64,000 nucleotides of DNA from the NCBI RefSeq assembly GCF_001563265.1, contig NZ_CP005087.1, positions 23,636-87,635 of the forward strand, written 5' to 3'. Every line of letters starts with the position of its first letter. Positions within the stretch are counted from its first letter, which is position 1. The position numbers and the translations under genes were made by a program. The stretch is from Sphingobium sp. TKS (GTDB lineage: Bacteria > Pseudomonadota > Alphaproteobacteria > Sphingomonadales > Sphingomonadaceae). The notes under the pieces are model-generated. The model searched no databases. It saw only the letters and a program-made list of their open reading frames with translations, and had not been told where the DNA came from. Below are positions 15,946 through 24,741 of the stretch, one piece after another.

Positions 15946-16632
15946 TCAGACGTAGCGCTCACTTATCGAGAAGATCGTTTGTGCCTTTGGCGCTCGGCTA
16001 AACAGCGCATGGAAAGCGTCACCTGCTGCAGCTATGCCCTGTTCTGCCAATGTCCGCGTCGGCCAATAAAGTTCGCGCACACCGATCACCGAGGGGCCGG
16101 GGAGGACGAGCTTTTCGATCGGATGGCACCGGGTATGGCGAAATGCGCCAAGACGCTCGCCAAGTGCGAAATCGTCGTCTCCGGCCCAGGCCGTGCCGCC
16201 TTCCTCGAACACCACCTGGGTAAGCTTGGCGAAGTTCGGTCGTCGGTCGATCGACCAGTTATAGGCCGCCTCGTCACCGCGCAGCGCTTCGGCGCGGCTT
16301 TTGAGAACCTCTTCGCGTGCGAAAACGGCAAAGAAGTTGTCCATGTCGACGAAATTCGGCTCATCTTTCAGCGCATAGGCCACATAATCAGGATCGGTCA
16401 CGAAGGCGGCAGCGTCCGCTTCGCTGTCGAACCAGACTTCGGCGATGCCTTCGTAGCGGTTCTGATCGGCATCGAGGAAATCGACGTCGACCTGATGGCT
16501 CTGGACATAGCGCTTGATAATCCGGATGCCTTGTCCCAGCGAGCCGTGGGGATAGCGCCAGTGATCGTGAAACGCCTGAGGCGTCATTCCCACTCTCCGT
16601 GCGAAGACCGCCATCATTCGTATTGCGCTCAT
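15946..16632 (-). CDS. EthD-domain protein (catabolic module A)
   Basis: This 228-aa protein starts MSAIRMMAVFARRVGMTPQA, then FHDHWRYPHGSL: the EthD pattern 'R..G.....F..HW...H'. A second ferredoxin-like half ends in SVIGVRELYWPTRT. EthD-type proteins accompany oxidative degradation operons and are thought to assist an oxidase or to act on quinone-like products; the exact role is unknown. It lies 27 bp downstream of the SDR gene, in the order Rieske - SDR - EthD. A paralogue of the same length sits at 51966-52652. Confidence 0.75.
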   Translation of the reverse strand: MSAIRMMAVFARRVGMTPQAFHDHWRYPHGSLGQGIRIIKRYVQSHQVDVDFLDADQNRYEGIAEVWFDSEADAAAFVTDPDYVAYALKDEPNFVDMDNFFAVFAREEVLKSRAEALRGDEAAYNWSIDRRPNFAKLTQVVFEEGGTAWAGDDDFALGERLGAFRHTRCHPIEKLVLPGPSVIGVRELYWPTRTLAEQGIAAAGDAFHALFSRAPKAQTIFSISERYV

Positions 16633-16659
16633 AGTCCGGTTCCCAACGGTTCTGGCAGT

Positions 16660-17421
16660 TCAGATTGCGGTGTAGCCGCCATCGGCAGCAATGGCGGCGC
16701 CGGTGACGAACGAAGAGGCATCCGACAGCAACCAGGCTGCCGTTTCGCCGATCTCCGCCGGTTCGCCATATCGACCGATCGGGTGGGCGGTTTTCAGGAA
16801 TTCCGCGTGCGAAGGCTCGTTCTCGATCACCGACATCAGCATCGGAGTGCGGATAGCGCCCGGTAGAACTGCGTTCACGCGGATTCCCTGTTGCCCGTAA
16901 TCGACGGCAGCGATCCGCGTCAGCCCGATAACGGCATGTTTGGCTGCGATGTACTCGCCATGTGCGGGGATCGCGACGGTGCCGCCAACCGACGCCGTGT
17001 TCACGATCGAACCGCCGCTCCCCGCTTTCAGCATCGCTGCGATCTGATGTTTCATGCAATGAAAAACGCCGAGCACGTTGATATCCAGGGATCGTTGGAA
17101 ATCGGCGCTCGTCAGTTGATGAAGCGGCACGTTGACCGGCGGCAGCCCCGCATTGTTGAATGCGCCATCAAGGCGACCGAATTCGGTGATGGCGAGTTCC
17201 ACGGTCGACCACGCGTTGTCCTCGATACTGACGTCGCAATGGCTGTAGACGGCGTTGCCACCTTCCGCGCGTATCAGTCTGACCGTTTCCTCGGCTGCGG
17301 CTTCGACGATATCGGCGACAACCACATTCGCGCCCCGACGGGCAAGAATAAGGGCGGCAGCGCGGCCGATACTGCCGCCTGCGCCCGTCACGATATAGCT
17401 GCGTTGCTCCAATCCGGACAT
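16660..17421 (-). CDS. Short-chain dehydrogenase/reductase (catabolic module A)
   Basis: This 253-aa classical SDR has TGAGGSIGRAAALIL (NAD(P)-binding), NNAG, catalytic Ser in NTASVGG, and YIAAKHA (Tyr-x3-Lys). An acidic residue after beta-2 (VVVADIVEAA) suggests NAD+. It presumably oxidises an alcohol or diol made by the adjacent Rieske oxygenase. Its overall look resembles LinC/LinX-type dehydrogenases of sphingomonads, but I cannot assign a substrate. The start MSGLEQRSYIVTG is chosen; an in-frame ATG 12 bp upstream exists. The paralogue at 51192-51944 shares roughly half of the residues by eye. Confidence 0.85.
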   Translation of the reverse strand: MSGLEQRSYIVTGAGGSIGRAAALILARRGANVVVADIVEAAAEETVRLIRAEGGNAVYSHCDVSIEDNAWSTVELAITEFGRLDGAFNNAGLPPVNVPLHQLTSADFQRSLDINVLGVFHCMKHQIAAMLKAGSGGSIVNTASVGGTVAIPAHGEYIAAKHAVIGLTRIAAVDYGQQGIRVNAVLPGAIRTPMLMSVIENEPSHAEFLKTAHPIGRYGEPAEIGETAAWLLSDASSFVTGAAIAADGGYTAI

Positions 17422-17467
17422 TGAGGACCCCATTTTTGACTGACGGGCAAGTGAAGGGCGCTGCCTG

Positions 17468-18433
17468 TCAGATGCCCAGCGCTTCGCGCACGGTCCTGGC
17501 GTTCACCCAGCGATCGACGTGGTGAAGGTTGTGGCGGATCTGTACTTCGCCATCCTGCAACTGCATCGTATCGTATGCGCCGGCCTCGATGCCGCGCTGG
17601 GTGCGTTCGGTGTTCGTCACGTCCTCCAGCAGGATTTCCGCGATGCGCGTGATATAGAGTTCCTGTTGCAGCTTTTCCCGCCCGGTCAGTGGCTTGGGTA
17701 CATGAAACTCGGCTTCCCACCGCGTGCGATTGACGCTGATCGGCCAGAACCTGTGCGACCAGAAACCGCCGGGCGAAAGGTTTATGTGCAGCGTGGGAAA
17801 AGCGACGGCGATGTCCAGCGCCCAGTGTTTCGATTGCTTGGGATTGATCGCGGGATGATCGAGATACTCGGTCATCCCCGCCGTTTCCGCGGCACCCAGC
17901 ACGTTGCCGGTATCGCGGTTCGCATAGGCCATCTTTTCGACCATCGCATCTTCGGGCGGAGCGTAGTCCGGATTGCCGAAAGTGGAAAACTGGCGGTGTG
18001 GTCCCCAGAAGCGTGCATCGAGCGGGCGGGAATGCGGATTGACCGCGCTGGCGAAAGTCTTGCCGATCGTCGCCGGGTGGATCGAAGGGATATGGTAGGT
18101 TTCCGAAAAGGCATCGGCCAGCACTTTCCAGTTCGCATCGAGATGCGCCTCGAAATAGAGTGACGTATCCGTATTTTCCCAAGAAACCCCGGCAAACCGC
18201 GTTCCGAAGTCTCCAAGGAATTCCTGCAGGCTGACTTCGGGCTGCTTCTGGTGGTTGAGGAATATCCAGCCTTCCCACACATCGGTGGCGATCGGCACGA
18301 GGCCGCATTTCTTCTTGTCGAGATCGAAGAAGTTCGCCTCGTCTGGCACGCCCATCAGGCTGCCGTCGTTGCGGTAGACCCAGTTGTGGTAATTGCAGGA
18401 GAAGCGCGAGGCGCGGCCGCGCTCGGTCAACAC
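17468..18433 (-). pseudogene. Rieske non-haem iron oxygenase, large subunit, 5' truncated
   Basis: About 321 residues remain. The second half of the Rieske cluster motif (FSCNYHNWVYRNDGSL, the C-x2-H ligands) opens the fragment, and the mononuclear iron ligands are present (ADAFSETYHIPSIHPATIG, H-x4-H). The first ~90 residues, including the C-x-H Rieske ligands, are missing because IS6100 copy 3 begins at 18434. Without them the [2Fe-2S] centre cannot form, so the gene is dead. The intact enzyme would have hydroxylated an aromatic or alicyclic substrate as the first step of the SDR/EthD module. Confidence 0.88.
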
Positions 18434-19313
18434 GGCTCTGTTGCAAAAATCGTGAAGCTTGAGCATGCTTGGCGGAGATTGGACGGACGGAACGATGACG
18501 GATTTCAAGTGGCGCCATTTCCAGGGTGATGTGATCCTGTGGGCGGTGCGCTGGTATTGTCGCTATCCGATCAGCTATCGCGACCTTGAGGAAATGCTGG
18601 CGGAACGCGGCATTTCGGTCGACCATACGACGATCTATCGCTGGGTCCAGTGCTACGCCCCGGAGATGGAGAAGCGGCTGCGCTGGTTCTGGCGGCGTGG
18701 CTTTGATCCGAGCTGGCGCCTGGATGAAACCTACGTCAAGGTGCGGGGCAAGTGGACCTACCTGTACCGGGCAGTCGACAAGCGGGGCGACACGATCGAT
18801 TTCTACCTGTCGCCGACCCGCAGCGCCAAGGCAGCGAAGCGGTTCCTGGGCAAGGCCCTGCGAGGCCTGAAGCACTGGGAAAAGCCTGCCACGCTCAATA
18901 CCGACAAAGCGCCGAGCTATGGTGCAGCGATCACCGAATTGAAGCGCGAAGGAAAGCTGGACCGGGAGACGGCCCACCGGCAGGTGAAGTATCTCAATAA
19001 CGTGATCGAGGCCGATCACGGAAAGCTCAAGATACTGATCAAGCCGGTGCGCGGTTTCAAATCGATCCCCACGGCCTATGCCACGATCAAGGGATTCGAA
19101 GTCATGCGAGCCCTGCGCAAAGGACAGGCTCGCCCCTGGTGCCTGCAGCCCGGCATCAGGGGCGAGGTGCGCCTTGTGGAGAGAGCTTTTGGCATTGGGC
19201 CCTCGGCGCTGACGGAGGCCATGGGCATGCTCAACCACCATTTCGCAGCAGCCGCCTGATCGGCGCAGAGCGACAGCCTACCTCTGACTGCCGCCAATCT
19301 TTGCAACAGGAGG
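18434..19313 (+). mobile_element. IS6100 copy 3 (right end damaged)
   Basis: The left end is perfect (GGCTCTGTTGCAAA). The right end should read ...TTGCAACAGAGCC but reads TTGCAACAG at 19301-19309 followed by GAGGGGCC, so the last four bases are lost. Left flank GTCAACAC. Rieske oxygenase sequence ends on its left and an SDR gene on its right, so it marks a deletion junction. Confidence 0.92.
18495..19259 (+). CDS. tnpA: IS6100 transposase, copy 3
   Basis: Complete frame, identical in translation to the other copies, although this element has one defective terminus. Confidence 0.95.
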   Translation: MTDFKWRHFQGDVILWAVRWYCRYPISYRDLEEMLAERGISVDHTTIYRWVQCYAPEMEKRLRWFWRRGFDPSWRLDETYVKVRGKWTYLYRAVDKRGDTIDFYLSPTRSAKAAKRFLGKALRGLKHWEKPATLNTDKAPSYGAAITELKREGKLDRETAHRQVKYLNNVIEADHGKLKILIKPVRGFKSIPTAYATIKGFEVMRALRKGQARPWCLQPGIRGEVRLVERAFGIGPSALTEAMGMLNHHFAAAA

Positions 19314-19718
19314 GGCCATGCGGCGGGCAACGGCCTGGCCGACGCGCCAGACGCCGGTCAGGTTGGTATCGAGAACCTGTGCCCAATCTTGTTCCGTCAT
19401 ATCGAGAAAAGGCGCGGTCGCCGCGACGCCGGCATTGTTGACAAGGATCTGGATCGGGCCGAGCTCGTCCTCGATCCGTGCGACGGCCGCATCAACGCTG
19501 GCCCGATCGGTAACATCGAGCGCTACGGCAAGTGCTTTGCCGCCTTGGTCGGTAATCGCCTTTGCCGTGTCCGCGACCCGGTCGATGCTGCGCGCCGCGA
19601 GGGCGACATGTGCGCCGTTCGCCGCGAGCAGCAGTCCGAAATGGCGCCCAAGACCGCTCGATGCGCCGGTCACCAATGCGATACGGTCCTGGAGAGGATA
19701 TACTTCGGACATGATCAC
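19310..19718 (-). pseudogene. Short-chain dehydrogenase, 3' truncated
   Basis: About 136 residues remain: IALVTGASSGLGRHFGLLLA (cofactor site), LVNNAGVAATAPFLDMTEQD and VLDTNLTGVWRV, ending AVARRMAPP where IS6100 copy 3 begins. The catalytic Ser and Tyr-x3-Lys are missing, so it is inactive. The start could be MIMSEV (19718) or MSEV (19712). It lies 66 bp downstream of the alpha/beta hydrolase in the same direction. Confidence 0.85.
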
Positions 19719-19784
19719 CGGTCCTGTTTTCCGCAGAGGATATCTCTTTGGCTACCCCGCAGGCGGCCGTGAAAAGCGTTCGCC

Positions 19785-20699
19785 TTAGCGGAGCGTCTCG
19801 TTGAGCCACCTCAGTCCCGCCTCGGCGGCCATCATGCCTCTCGCCTTGTCGGAATAGAGCGTTATGTGGGTCGTGTGCGGCAACACCACAAGTTCCTTGC
19901 GGGGGCAAGGAATGGCATTGAACGTATCGATTTCAAGATCCCATAGGGTAATATCGTCCCCTTCGGCAACCACCATCATGACAGGTGTGTTGATGACGCG
20001 ACCAACAAAGCTGTTCACATTGTAATTTAGGAGCAATTCGACCGATTCGACAGTGCTCTTGTTCTGATAGAGCGGCGCGTCATTTTTCTTGATCTCGTTA
20101 AAGACAATTTCCGCTTCCGGCACCGGCCAGCAAGGAATGTCATTGACGTAATCAATGGTGGCGTGCGGCAAATAGAGTTGCTCACCGGGCTTTTCATAAC
20201 GTAGCGCGCGATCATCGGCGATCAGCTTCAGAAGTTGGCGCCAGCCGTTTACGCCATGGATACGACGCATATTCTCATATCCGTCGATAACGGGAACATG
20301 GCTGATGACCGTTTTCACCCGCTCGTCGATCGCTGCAAGGATGATGACATGGCCGCCGGAATAGGAAATGCCCCAGGCCCCGATCTTGTCGGGGTCGACC
20401 GCAGGGTGGCGCTCGAGGAAGCTGATGGCGTTCTGATAATCCCGGATCTGCGCCCAGGGATCCAGATGCTGGCGATTGTCGCCGCCACTGACCCCGAGGT
20501 TGCGATAGTCGATGATGAGCGCGTTAAAGCCATTTTCAGCGAACTTCTGCGCATAGGTCGGCATCGTGACCTCACGCACATAGCACCAGCCGCCAGCGAG
20601 CACGACAGTGGGCCGACGCCCGCCTTCGTCGGGTGTGTAGAGCCAACCCCGAACAGTATCACCTTCGGACTGGAACTCTACGTCGAGCCTCTGCACCAT
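19785..20699 (-). CDS. Alpha/beta hydrolase
   Basis: This 304-aa protein has oxyanion-side motif VVLAGGWCYVREVTMP, nucleophile elbow AWGISYSGGHVIILAA, and late Asp/His region VVAEGDDITLW ... VVLPHTTHITLY. It resembles dienelactone-hydrolase-like and acyl-peptidase-like esterases. The substrate is unknown; the neighbours (acyl-CoA ligase, SDR) suggest ester or C-C bond cleavage in a catabolic route. A promoter with a TetR-like operator lies at 20782-20810. Confidence 0.75.
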   Translation of the reverse strand: MVQRLDVEFQSEGDTVRGWLYTPDEGGRRPTVVLAGGWCYVREVTMPTYAQKFAENGFNALIIDYRNLGVSGGDNRQHLDPWAQIRDYQNAISFLERHPAVDPDKIGAWGISYSGGHVIILAAIDERVKTVISHVPVIDGYENMRRIHGVNGWRQLLKLIADDRALRYEKPGEQLYLPHATIDYVNDIPCWPVPEAEIVFNEIKKNDAPLYQNKSTVESVELLLNYNVNSFVGRVINTPVMMVVAEGDDITLWDLEIDTFNAIPCPRKELVVLPHTTHITLYSDKARGMMAAEAGLRWLNETLR

Positions 20700-20781
20700 T
20701 ACCCTTGCCCTCCCTCGCTTAATTAGAGCCGCGGCCGGACGGTCGCGCCGTGGCGCCCATCCTCATCGCTATCATTGCCCT

Positions 20782-20810
20782 AACTAAGTGACCAACTGGT
20801 AACGTGTCAA
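20782..20810 (-). promoter_or_regulatory. Promoter of the alpha/beta hydrolase with TetR-type operator
   Basis: On the minus strand TTGACA (20810-20805), a 17-bp spacer and TTAGTT (20787-20782) form a promoter. The spacer holds the operator-like repeat TGACC-AACT-GGTAA (plus strand 20789-20802). The same motif occurs at 21727-21740 and 21934-21947. Confidence 0.55.
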
Positions 20811-20920
20811 GATAGCTTCTCTGCGCCTCCAGAGCTTGGCACCCGATATGCATGGGCCTCGGCCCAATGGGGCCGAGGCCGTGCCGTTAACTTATTTGAA
20901 AGCAGGAAGTTTTGCCGGGT

Positions 20921-21679
20921 TCAGCCTATCGACGCTACATCAAGGGGAGAAGGCCTTTTTTTGGTGGCCCTGGCCAGTCGTGGCTTGCGGACGCGGCGCT
21001 GGGGAGGAGCCACCAGCCCGGGATAAATGTTGACGACCCCATCCAGAAACAGAATAATTTCCATCTCTACCCAGGCATCGACGTTTTCAGGCGTGTCGAC
21101 CCCATATATGAATTTCCGGACGCCGAGATAAAAGATGCGCGAATTGACGCCAAGCACGAGTTCGGATTCGTTCTGTGTGAGAGGCATCTCTTCAATCGTA
21201 GGCAGGCCAAGATCGTGACGAAATTCGGCGCAAACCGGCCTGACGAGATGTTCTTGCATGAAAGAATACCAGCGACCGTTTATGTCGGATCCCTTAAGAC
21301 CTGCGAACATGAATAGGCGGACCCAGTCATAATTAAGCACTGTCTGGGCGAGCGCCTGGTATACATTTACCAGCCGCTCTCGCAACGGAACATTGCGGTT
21401 GCTGATTACAATTTCCCAGTATGGATTCCACCGGCCGATGAATACTTCCTGATACACGCGTTCAATCAGTGCGTTCTTGCTGGCAAAATAGCGAAATAAC
21501 AAAGGGTGCGTGATGTTCAGCCGCTTCGCTAGCTCGCGTGTGTCACCACCAAACCCTACTTCCGCGAAGAATTGCACGGCGCCTTCCACGATAAGCCGCT
21601 CGCGTTCGGCGCGCGGCAACCGCGGAGTGTCGGTCTGCGTTTTCTTACGCGGGGTCGTCACCTCATTCCCTTCTTTCAT
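20921..21679 (-). CDS. TetR-family transcriptional regulator
   Basis: This protein of about 252 aa has an N-terminal TetR helix-turn-helix (ELAKRLNITHPLLFRYFASK) preceded by VEGAVQFFAEVGFGGDT. The C-terminal ligand domain is followed by a basic tail. It is divergent from the acyl-CoA ligase gene and upstream of the hydrolase in the same direction. Three TGACC-n4-GGTnA repeats at the three local promoters make it the likely repressor of both units and of itself. The inducer is probably an acyl-CoA or the parent acid (inference). The start MKEGNEV is chosen; an ATG 27 bp upstream is possible. Confidence 0.85.
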   Translation of the reverse strand: MKEGNEVTTPRKKTQTDTPRLPRAERERLIVEGAVQFFAEVGFGGDTRELAKRLNITHPLLFRYFASKNALIERVYQEVFIGRWNPYWEIVISNRNVPLRERLVNVYQALAQTVLNYDWVRLFMFAGLKGSDINGRWYSFMQEHLVRPVCAEFRHDLGLPTIEEMPLTQNESELVLGVNSRIFYLGVRKFIYGVDTPENVDAWVEMEIILFLDGVVNIYPGLVAPPQRRVRKPRLARATKKRPSPLDVASIG

Positions 21680-21720
21680 AACCAAGCGCCTTGGCGCCGA
21701 TGCCAATGGTCGTGAATGCT

Positions 21721-21745
21721 AAAAAATGACCGGCTGGTCAAGTGC
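21721..21745 (-). promoter_or_regulatory. TetR-gene promoter region with operator TGACCGGCTGGTCA
   Basis: TGACC-GGCT-GGTCA (21727-21740) has perfect 5-bp arms. It overlaps a TTGACC -35-like box read on the minus strand, 50-60 bp before the regulator gene, as expected for autorepression. Confidence 0.6.
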
Positions 21746-21925
21746 ATAGGCGGATGCTTCGCTCCAGCTGACGGCGGTGCGCGCTGAATACGCGCCGCCG
21801 CTGGAAGAGGTCCTTACTCTGTGAGTTGTTGCATGTGCGCTTGCAGCATTGTGGCCGGCGGGCAGGAGTTGGGAATTGGTCGTTACGTAGCTTCTTTTTG
21901 GCGATGTTTGTGGCGCATAGGGCTA

Positions 21926-21955
21926 TTGACAAATGACCAAACGGTGACCTAAAGT
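21926..21955 (+). promoter_or_regulatory. Promoter of the acyl-CoA ligase operon with operator in the spacer
   Basis: TTGACA (21926-21931), 18 bp and TAAAGT (21950-21955) flank the operator-like repeat TGACC-AAAC-GGTGA (21934-21947). The layout matches the hydrolase promoter on the opposite side of the regulator. It leaves a 5' leader of roughly 170 nt. Confidence 0.55.
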
Positions 21956-22138
21956 TTCAAACAGACGCAGAGACGATAAGCGCCGTGCAAGTTGGGGCCA
22001 TCCGGCCGGAAATGCTGAACGGATGGATCGGATGCTGCCAGGGGCCTGCGTGAGCGGGTTGGCAGGCTAGTTTCCCATGTACGGAAGACGAATCGGGAAA
22101 GCTCGTGGTCGGTGTGTTTCGCGAGTGAGGGGATAGAC

Positions 22139-23782
22139 GTGCGAAAGGACGTGAGCGGTTGGATCACCCGTCTGAACGACGCGATGATCGACAACTACAC
22201 AGCTTCAGGCGCATGGCGGAATGAGTCGATCGCCGATATCGCTGCGCGTCTGGTGATCGAAAAGCCTGACATGCTCGCATTTATTGAGGGCGATCGCTCG
22301 CTTTATCTGGGTAATCTTGTTACCAAGGCAAGAAAGATTGCTGCGGTACTTGCCACGCGTGGCCTAGTTCCGGGCGATGTGGTAAGCTTCCAGCTTCCCA
22401 ACTGGCTCGAAACCGCGGTAATCAACCTGGCTTGTTGTATCGGCGGCTTTGTCTGCAATCCCATCATCCCAATCTATCGCGAGGCGGAGGTCGGCTACAT
22501 CCTGCGCGACGGCCGTGCTAAGATTCTGTTCGTGCCGACGAGCTTCCGTGGCTTCGATTATGTCAATATGGCGCGCGCGCTTCAGGCGGGCCTTCCCGAT
22601 CTTGCCACCATCGTTACCGTCCGGGGTGAGGCGGAGGGCTGTCTTGGTTATGAGGAGCTTCTCGCTTCAAACGCGCCTGACGTGGCAAGCGGCCATCCCG
22701 ATCCCAATGCCGTCAAGCTGCTGCTCTATACATCGGGCACGACAAGCCATCCCAAGGGCGTTCTGCACAGCCACAATAGCTTAATGGCCGAGCTCCTTGC
22801 CGCTCGGGACTATTGGGGCCTTGGTGCGAGCGATGTGGTGCTGATGCCCTCGCCGGTTACGCATATAACCGGCTATCTTTACGCGCTCGAAATGGGTTTC
22901 GTCACCGGCTGTGCCGCGGTGTTGATGGAGCGATGGGACGCCTCTGAGGCGGTCGAGCTGATCAAGCGGCACGGCGTAACGATGAGCGTTGGCGCAACTC
23001 CCTTCCTCAGGGAACTTACGGATACGGTCGTGTCGGCCGGGGCTCTGCTCCCCACGATGCGTTTGTTTATCTGCGGCGGGGCGCCGGTTGCGCCGGAACT
23101 TGTGCGCCGGGCGGCGCAGGCGATCCCGGGGTGCGCCATATCGCGCGCCTTCGGAAGCAGCGAGGCGCCAACGGTCACGCTGGGTGTCCGGGGCGTCGAA
23201 GAGCTTGAGCTTGGCGCGACCACGGACGGGCGCATCGTCAACAATGAAGTGCGGATCATCGACGAAGCGACGGGAGCGTTGCTGGGCGAGGGGGCGGAAG
23301 GAGAGATCCTTGTTCGCGGCCCGGAGGTGATGCTGGGCTATACCGATCAAGCGCTGACGGACGATGCGTTCGATCAGGACGGCTTCTTCCGCACGGGTGA
23401 TCTCGGACGGATCGAATTTGGCGATTTCCTGGCGGTGAGCGGCCGTAAAAAGGATGTTATCGTGCGCGGGGGCGAGAATATCAGCCCTCAGGAAATCGAA
23501 GATGCGCTGCATCGCTATCCTGCAATCACCGACGTCGCAGTGGTGGCGATGCCGCATGGAAGGCTGGGTGAAGGGGTCTGCGCCTATGTGATTGCGGATG
23601 CGCCCGTTTCCGTCGCCGACATTGGCAGCTTCCTCGGGGAGCAAGGGCTAGCGCGACAGAAATGGCCGGAGCGCGTGGAGATGGTCGACGCGTTTCCGCG
23701 CACGGCTTCGGGCAAAGTCCAGAAGAATATCCTGCGTGATCGCCTGGTTGCGCAGGCTCAGCCCACGGAGGCGTCCTTATGA
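22139..23782 (+). CDS. AMP-forming acyl-CoA synthetase/ligase
   Basis: This ~547-aa adenylate-forming enzyme has the P-loop LLLYTSGTTSHPKGVLHSH, the ISRAFGSSEAPTVTLG motif, the DGFFRTGDLGRIE hinge region and the catalytic lysine in PRTASGKVQKNILRDRL. It activates a carboxylic acid with ATP and CoA; the closest class is the cyclohexanecarboxylate/medium-chain type, but the substrate cannot be read from sequence. The GTG at 22139 has GAGGGG upstream and gives a family-like N-terminus; an in-frame ATG at 22112 would add 9 residues. The stop overlaps the E1-alpha ATG (ATGA), so the two are translationally coupled. Confidence 0.9.
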   Translation: MRKDVSGWITRLNDAMIDNYTASGAWRNESIADIAARLVIEKPDMLAFIEGDRSLYLGNLVTKARKIAAVLATRGLVPGDVVSFQLPNWLETAVINLACCIGGFVCNPIIPIYREAEVGYILRDGRAKILFVPTSFRGFDYVNMARALQAGLPDLATIVTVRGEAEGCLGYEELLASNAPDVASGHPDPNAVKLLLYTSGTTSHPKGVLHSHNSLMAELLAARDYWGLGASDVVLMPSPVTHITGYLYALEMGFVTGCAAVLMERWDASEAVELIKRHGVTMSVGATPFLRELTDTVVSAGALLPTMRLFICGGAPVAPELVRRAAQAIPGCAISRAFGSSEAPTVTLGVRGVEELELGATTDGRIVNNEVRIIDEATGALLGEGAEGEILVRGPEVMLGYTDQALTDDAFDQDGFFRTGDLGRIEFGDFLAVSGRKKDVIVRGGENISPQEIEDALHRYPAITDVAVVAMPHGRLGEGVCAYVIADAPVSVADIGSFLGEQGLARQKWPERVEMVDAFPRTASGKVQKNILRDRLVAQAQPTEASL

Positions 23783-24741
23783 ATGGTCCGGACCTTCAAC
23801 GGTCATTACAGCTTTTTGAGCGCATGCTGCTTATCCGCAGGATGGAGGAGCGGCTTGGTGACCTCGGGAAAGCCGGCGAACTTCCTGGCAATGTGCATCT
23901 TTATATTGGCCAGGAAGCGGTGGCCACCGGCGTCTGCGCACATCTTGACGACAGCGACTGGGTTGCCAGCACTCATCGCGGGCACGGTCACTTCCTGGCG
24001 AAGGGCGGAGATCCGCGCGCTATGGCGGCGGAGCTCATGGGCAAAGAGACCGGCATTTGCCACGGCAAGGGCGGCTCGATGCATGTTGCCGACGTCTCGA
24101 AGGGCATATTGGGCGCCAACGGCATTGTCGGCGGTGGCGTAGGGCTCGCGGTCGGTGCGGCACTCGGCGCGCAGCTTGACGGCGAGGGCCGGGTTGCCGT
24201 GGTGTTTTTCGGTGACGGTGCGTCCAGCCAGGGCGTCATTTCCGAGGCGCTGAACATCGCCGCCCTGTGGAAGCTTCCACTGTTGCTGGTCTGCGAGAAT
24301 AACGGATTTTCTCAATTCTCCCCTTATGAGACGGTGAACGCTGGCGATATCTGGCGCCGCGCCGAACCGTTTGGCATGCCCGGCGCGCTGGTCGACGGCA
24401 ATGACGTCCACGCCGTATGGCGGGTCGTTGGCGAGGCGGTTGCGCGGGCGCGCTCAGGCGAAGGGGCCACGCTCATCGAGGCTCGTACCTATCGCTGGCG
24501 GACTCATGTCGAATCCGAAGAAAGCTTCCTTGCAGCGCCTTATCGCACCCAGGAAGAAGTCGAGAGCTGGAAGCAGCGCGATCCGATTAGCCGGCTGGAA
24601 GAATTTCTCGTCTCCGAGGATCTGGAAAAGGACGTGGCCGCTATCCGGGCCAGGGTCGAGGGCGTTACCGAAAGCGCCATCACCGATGCTTTGAATGATC
24701 CTCTTCCCCCTGTCTCCCGTGCTTTTGAGGATATGTTCGCC
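23779..24741 (+). CDS. Thiamine-diphosphate dehydrogenase E1 alpha subunit, 3' end fused into IS6100
   Basis: The 321 native codons have the 2-oxoacid/acetoin dehydrogenase E1-alpha layout: THRGHGHFLAKG, a GGSMH turn, and the ThDP-binding FFGDGASSQGVISEALNIAA ... CENNGFSQFS. E1 alpha works with an E1 beta subunit, which should follow but is replaced by IS6100 copy 4 at 24742. The frame continues into the IS for 31 foreign residues and stops at 24837. The native protein may lack only a few C-terminal residues, but loss of E1 beta and E2 makes the enzyme non-functional here. Confidence 0.88.
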
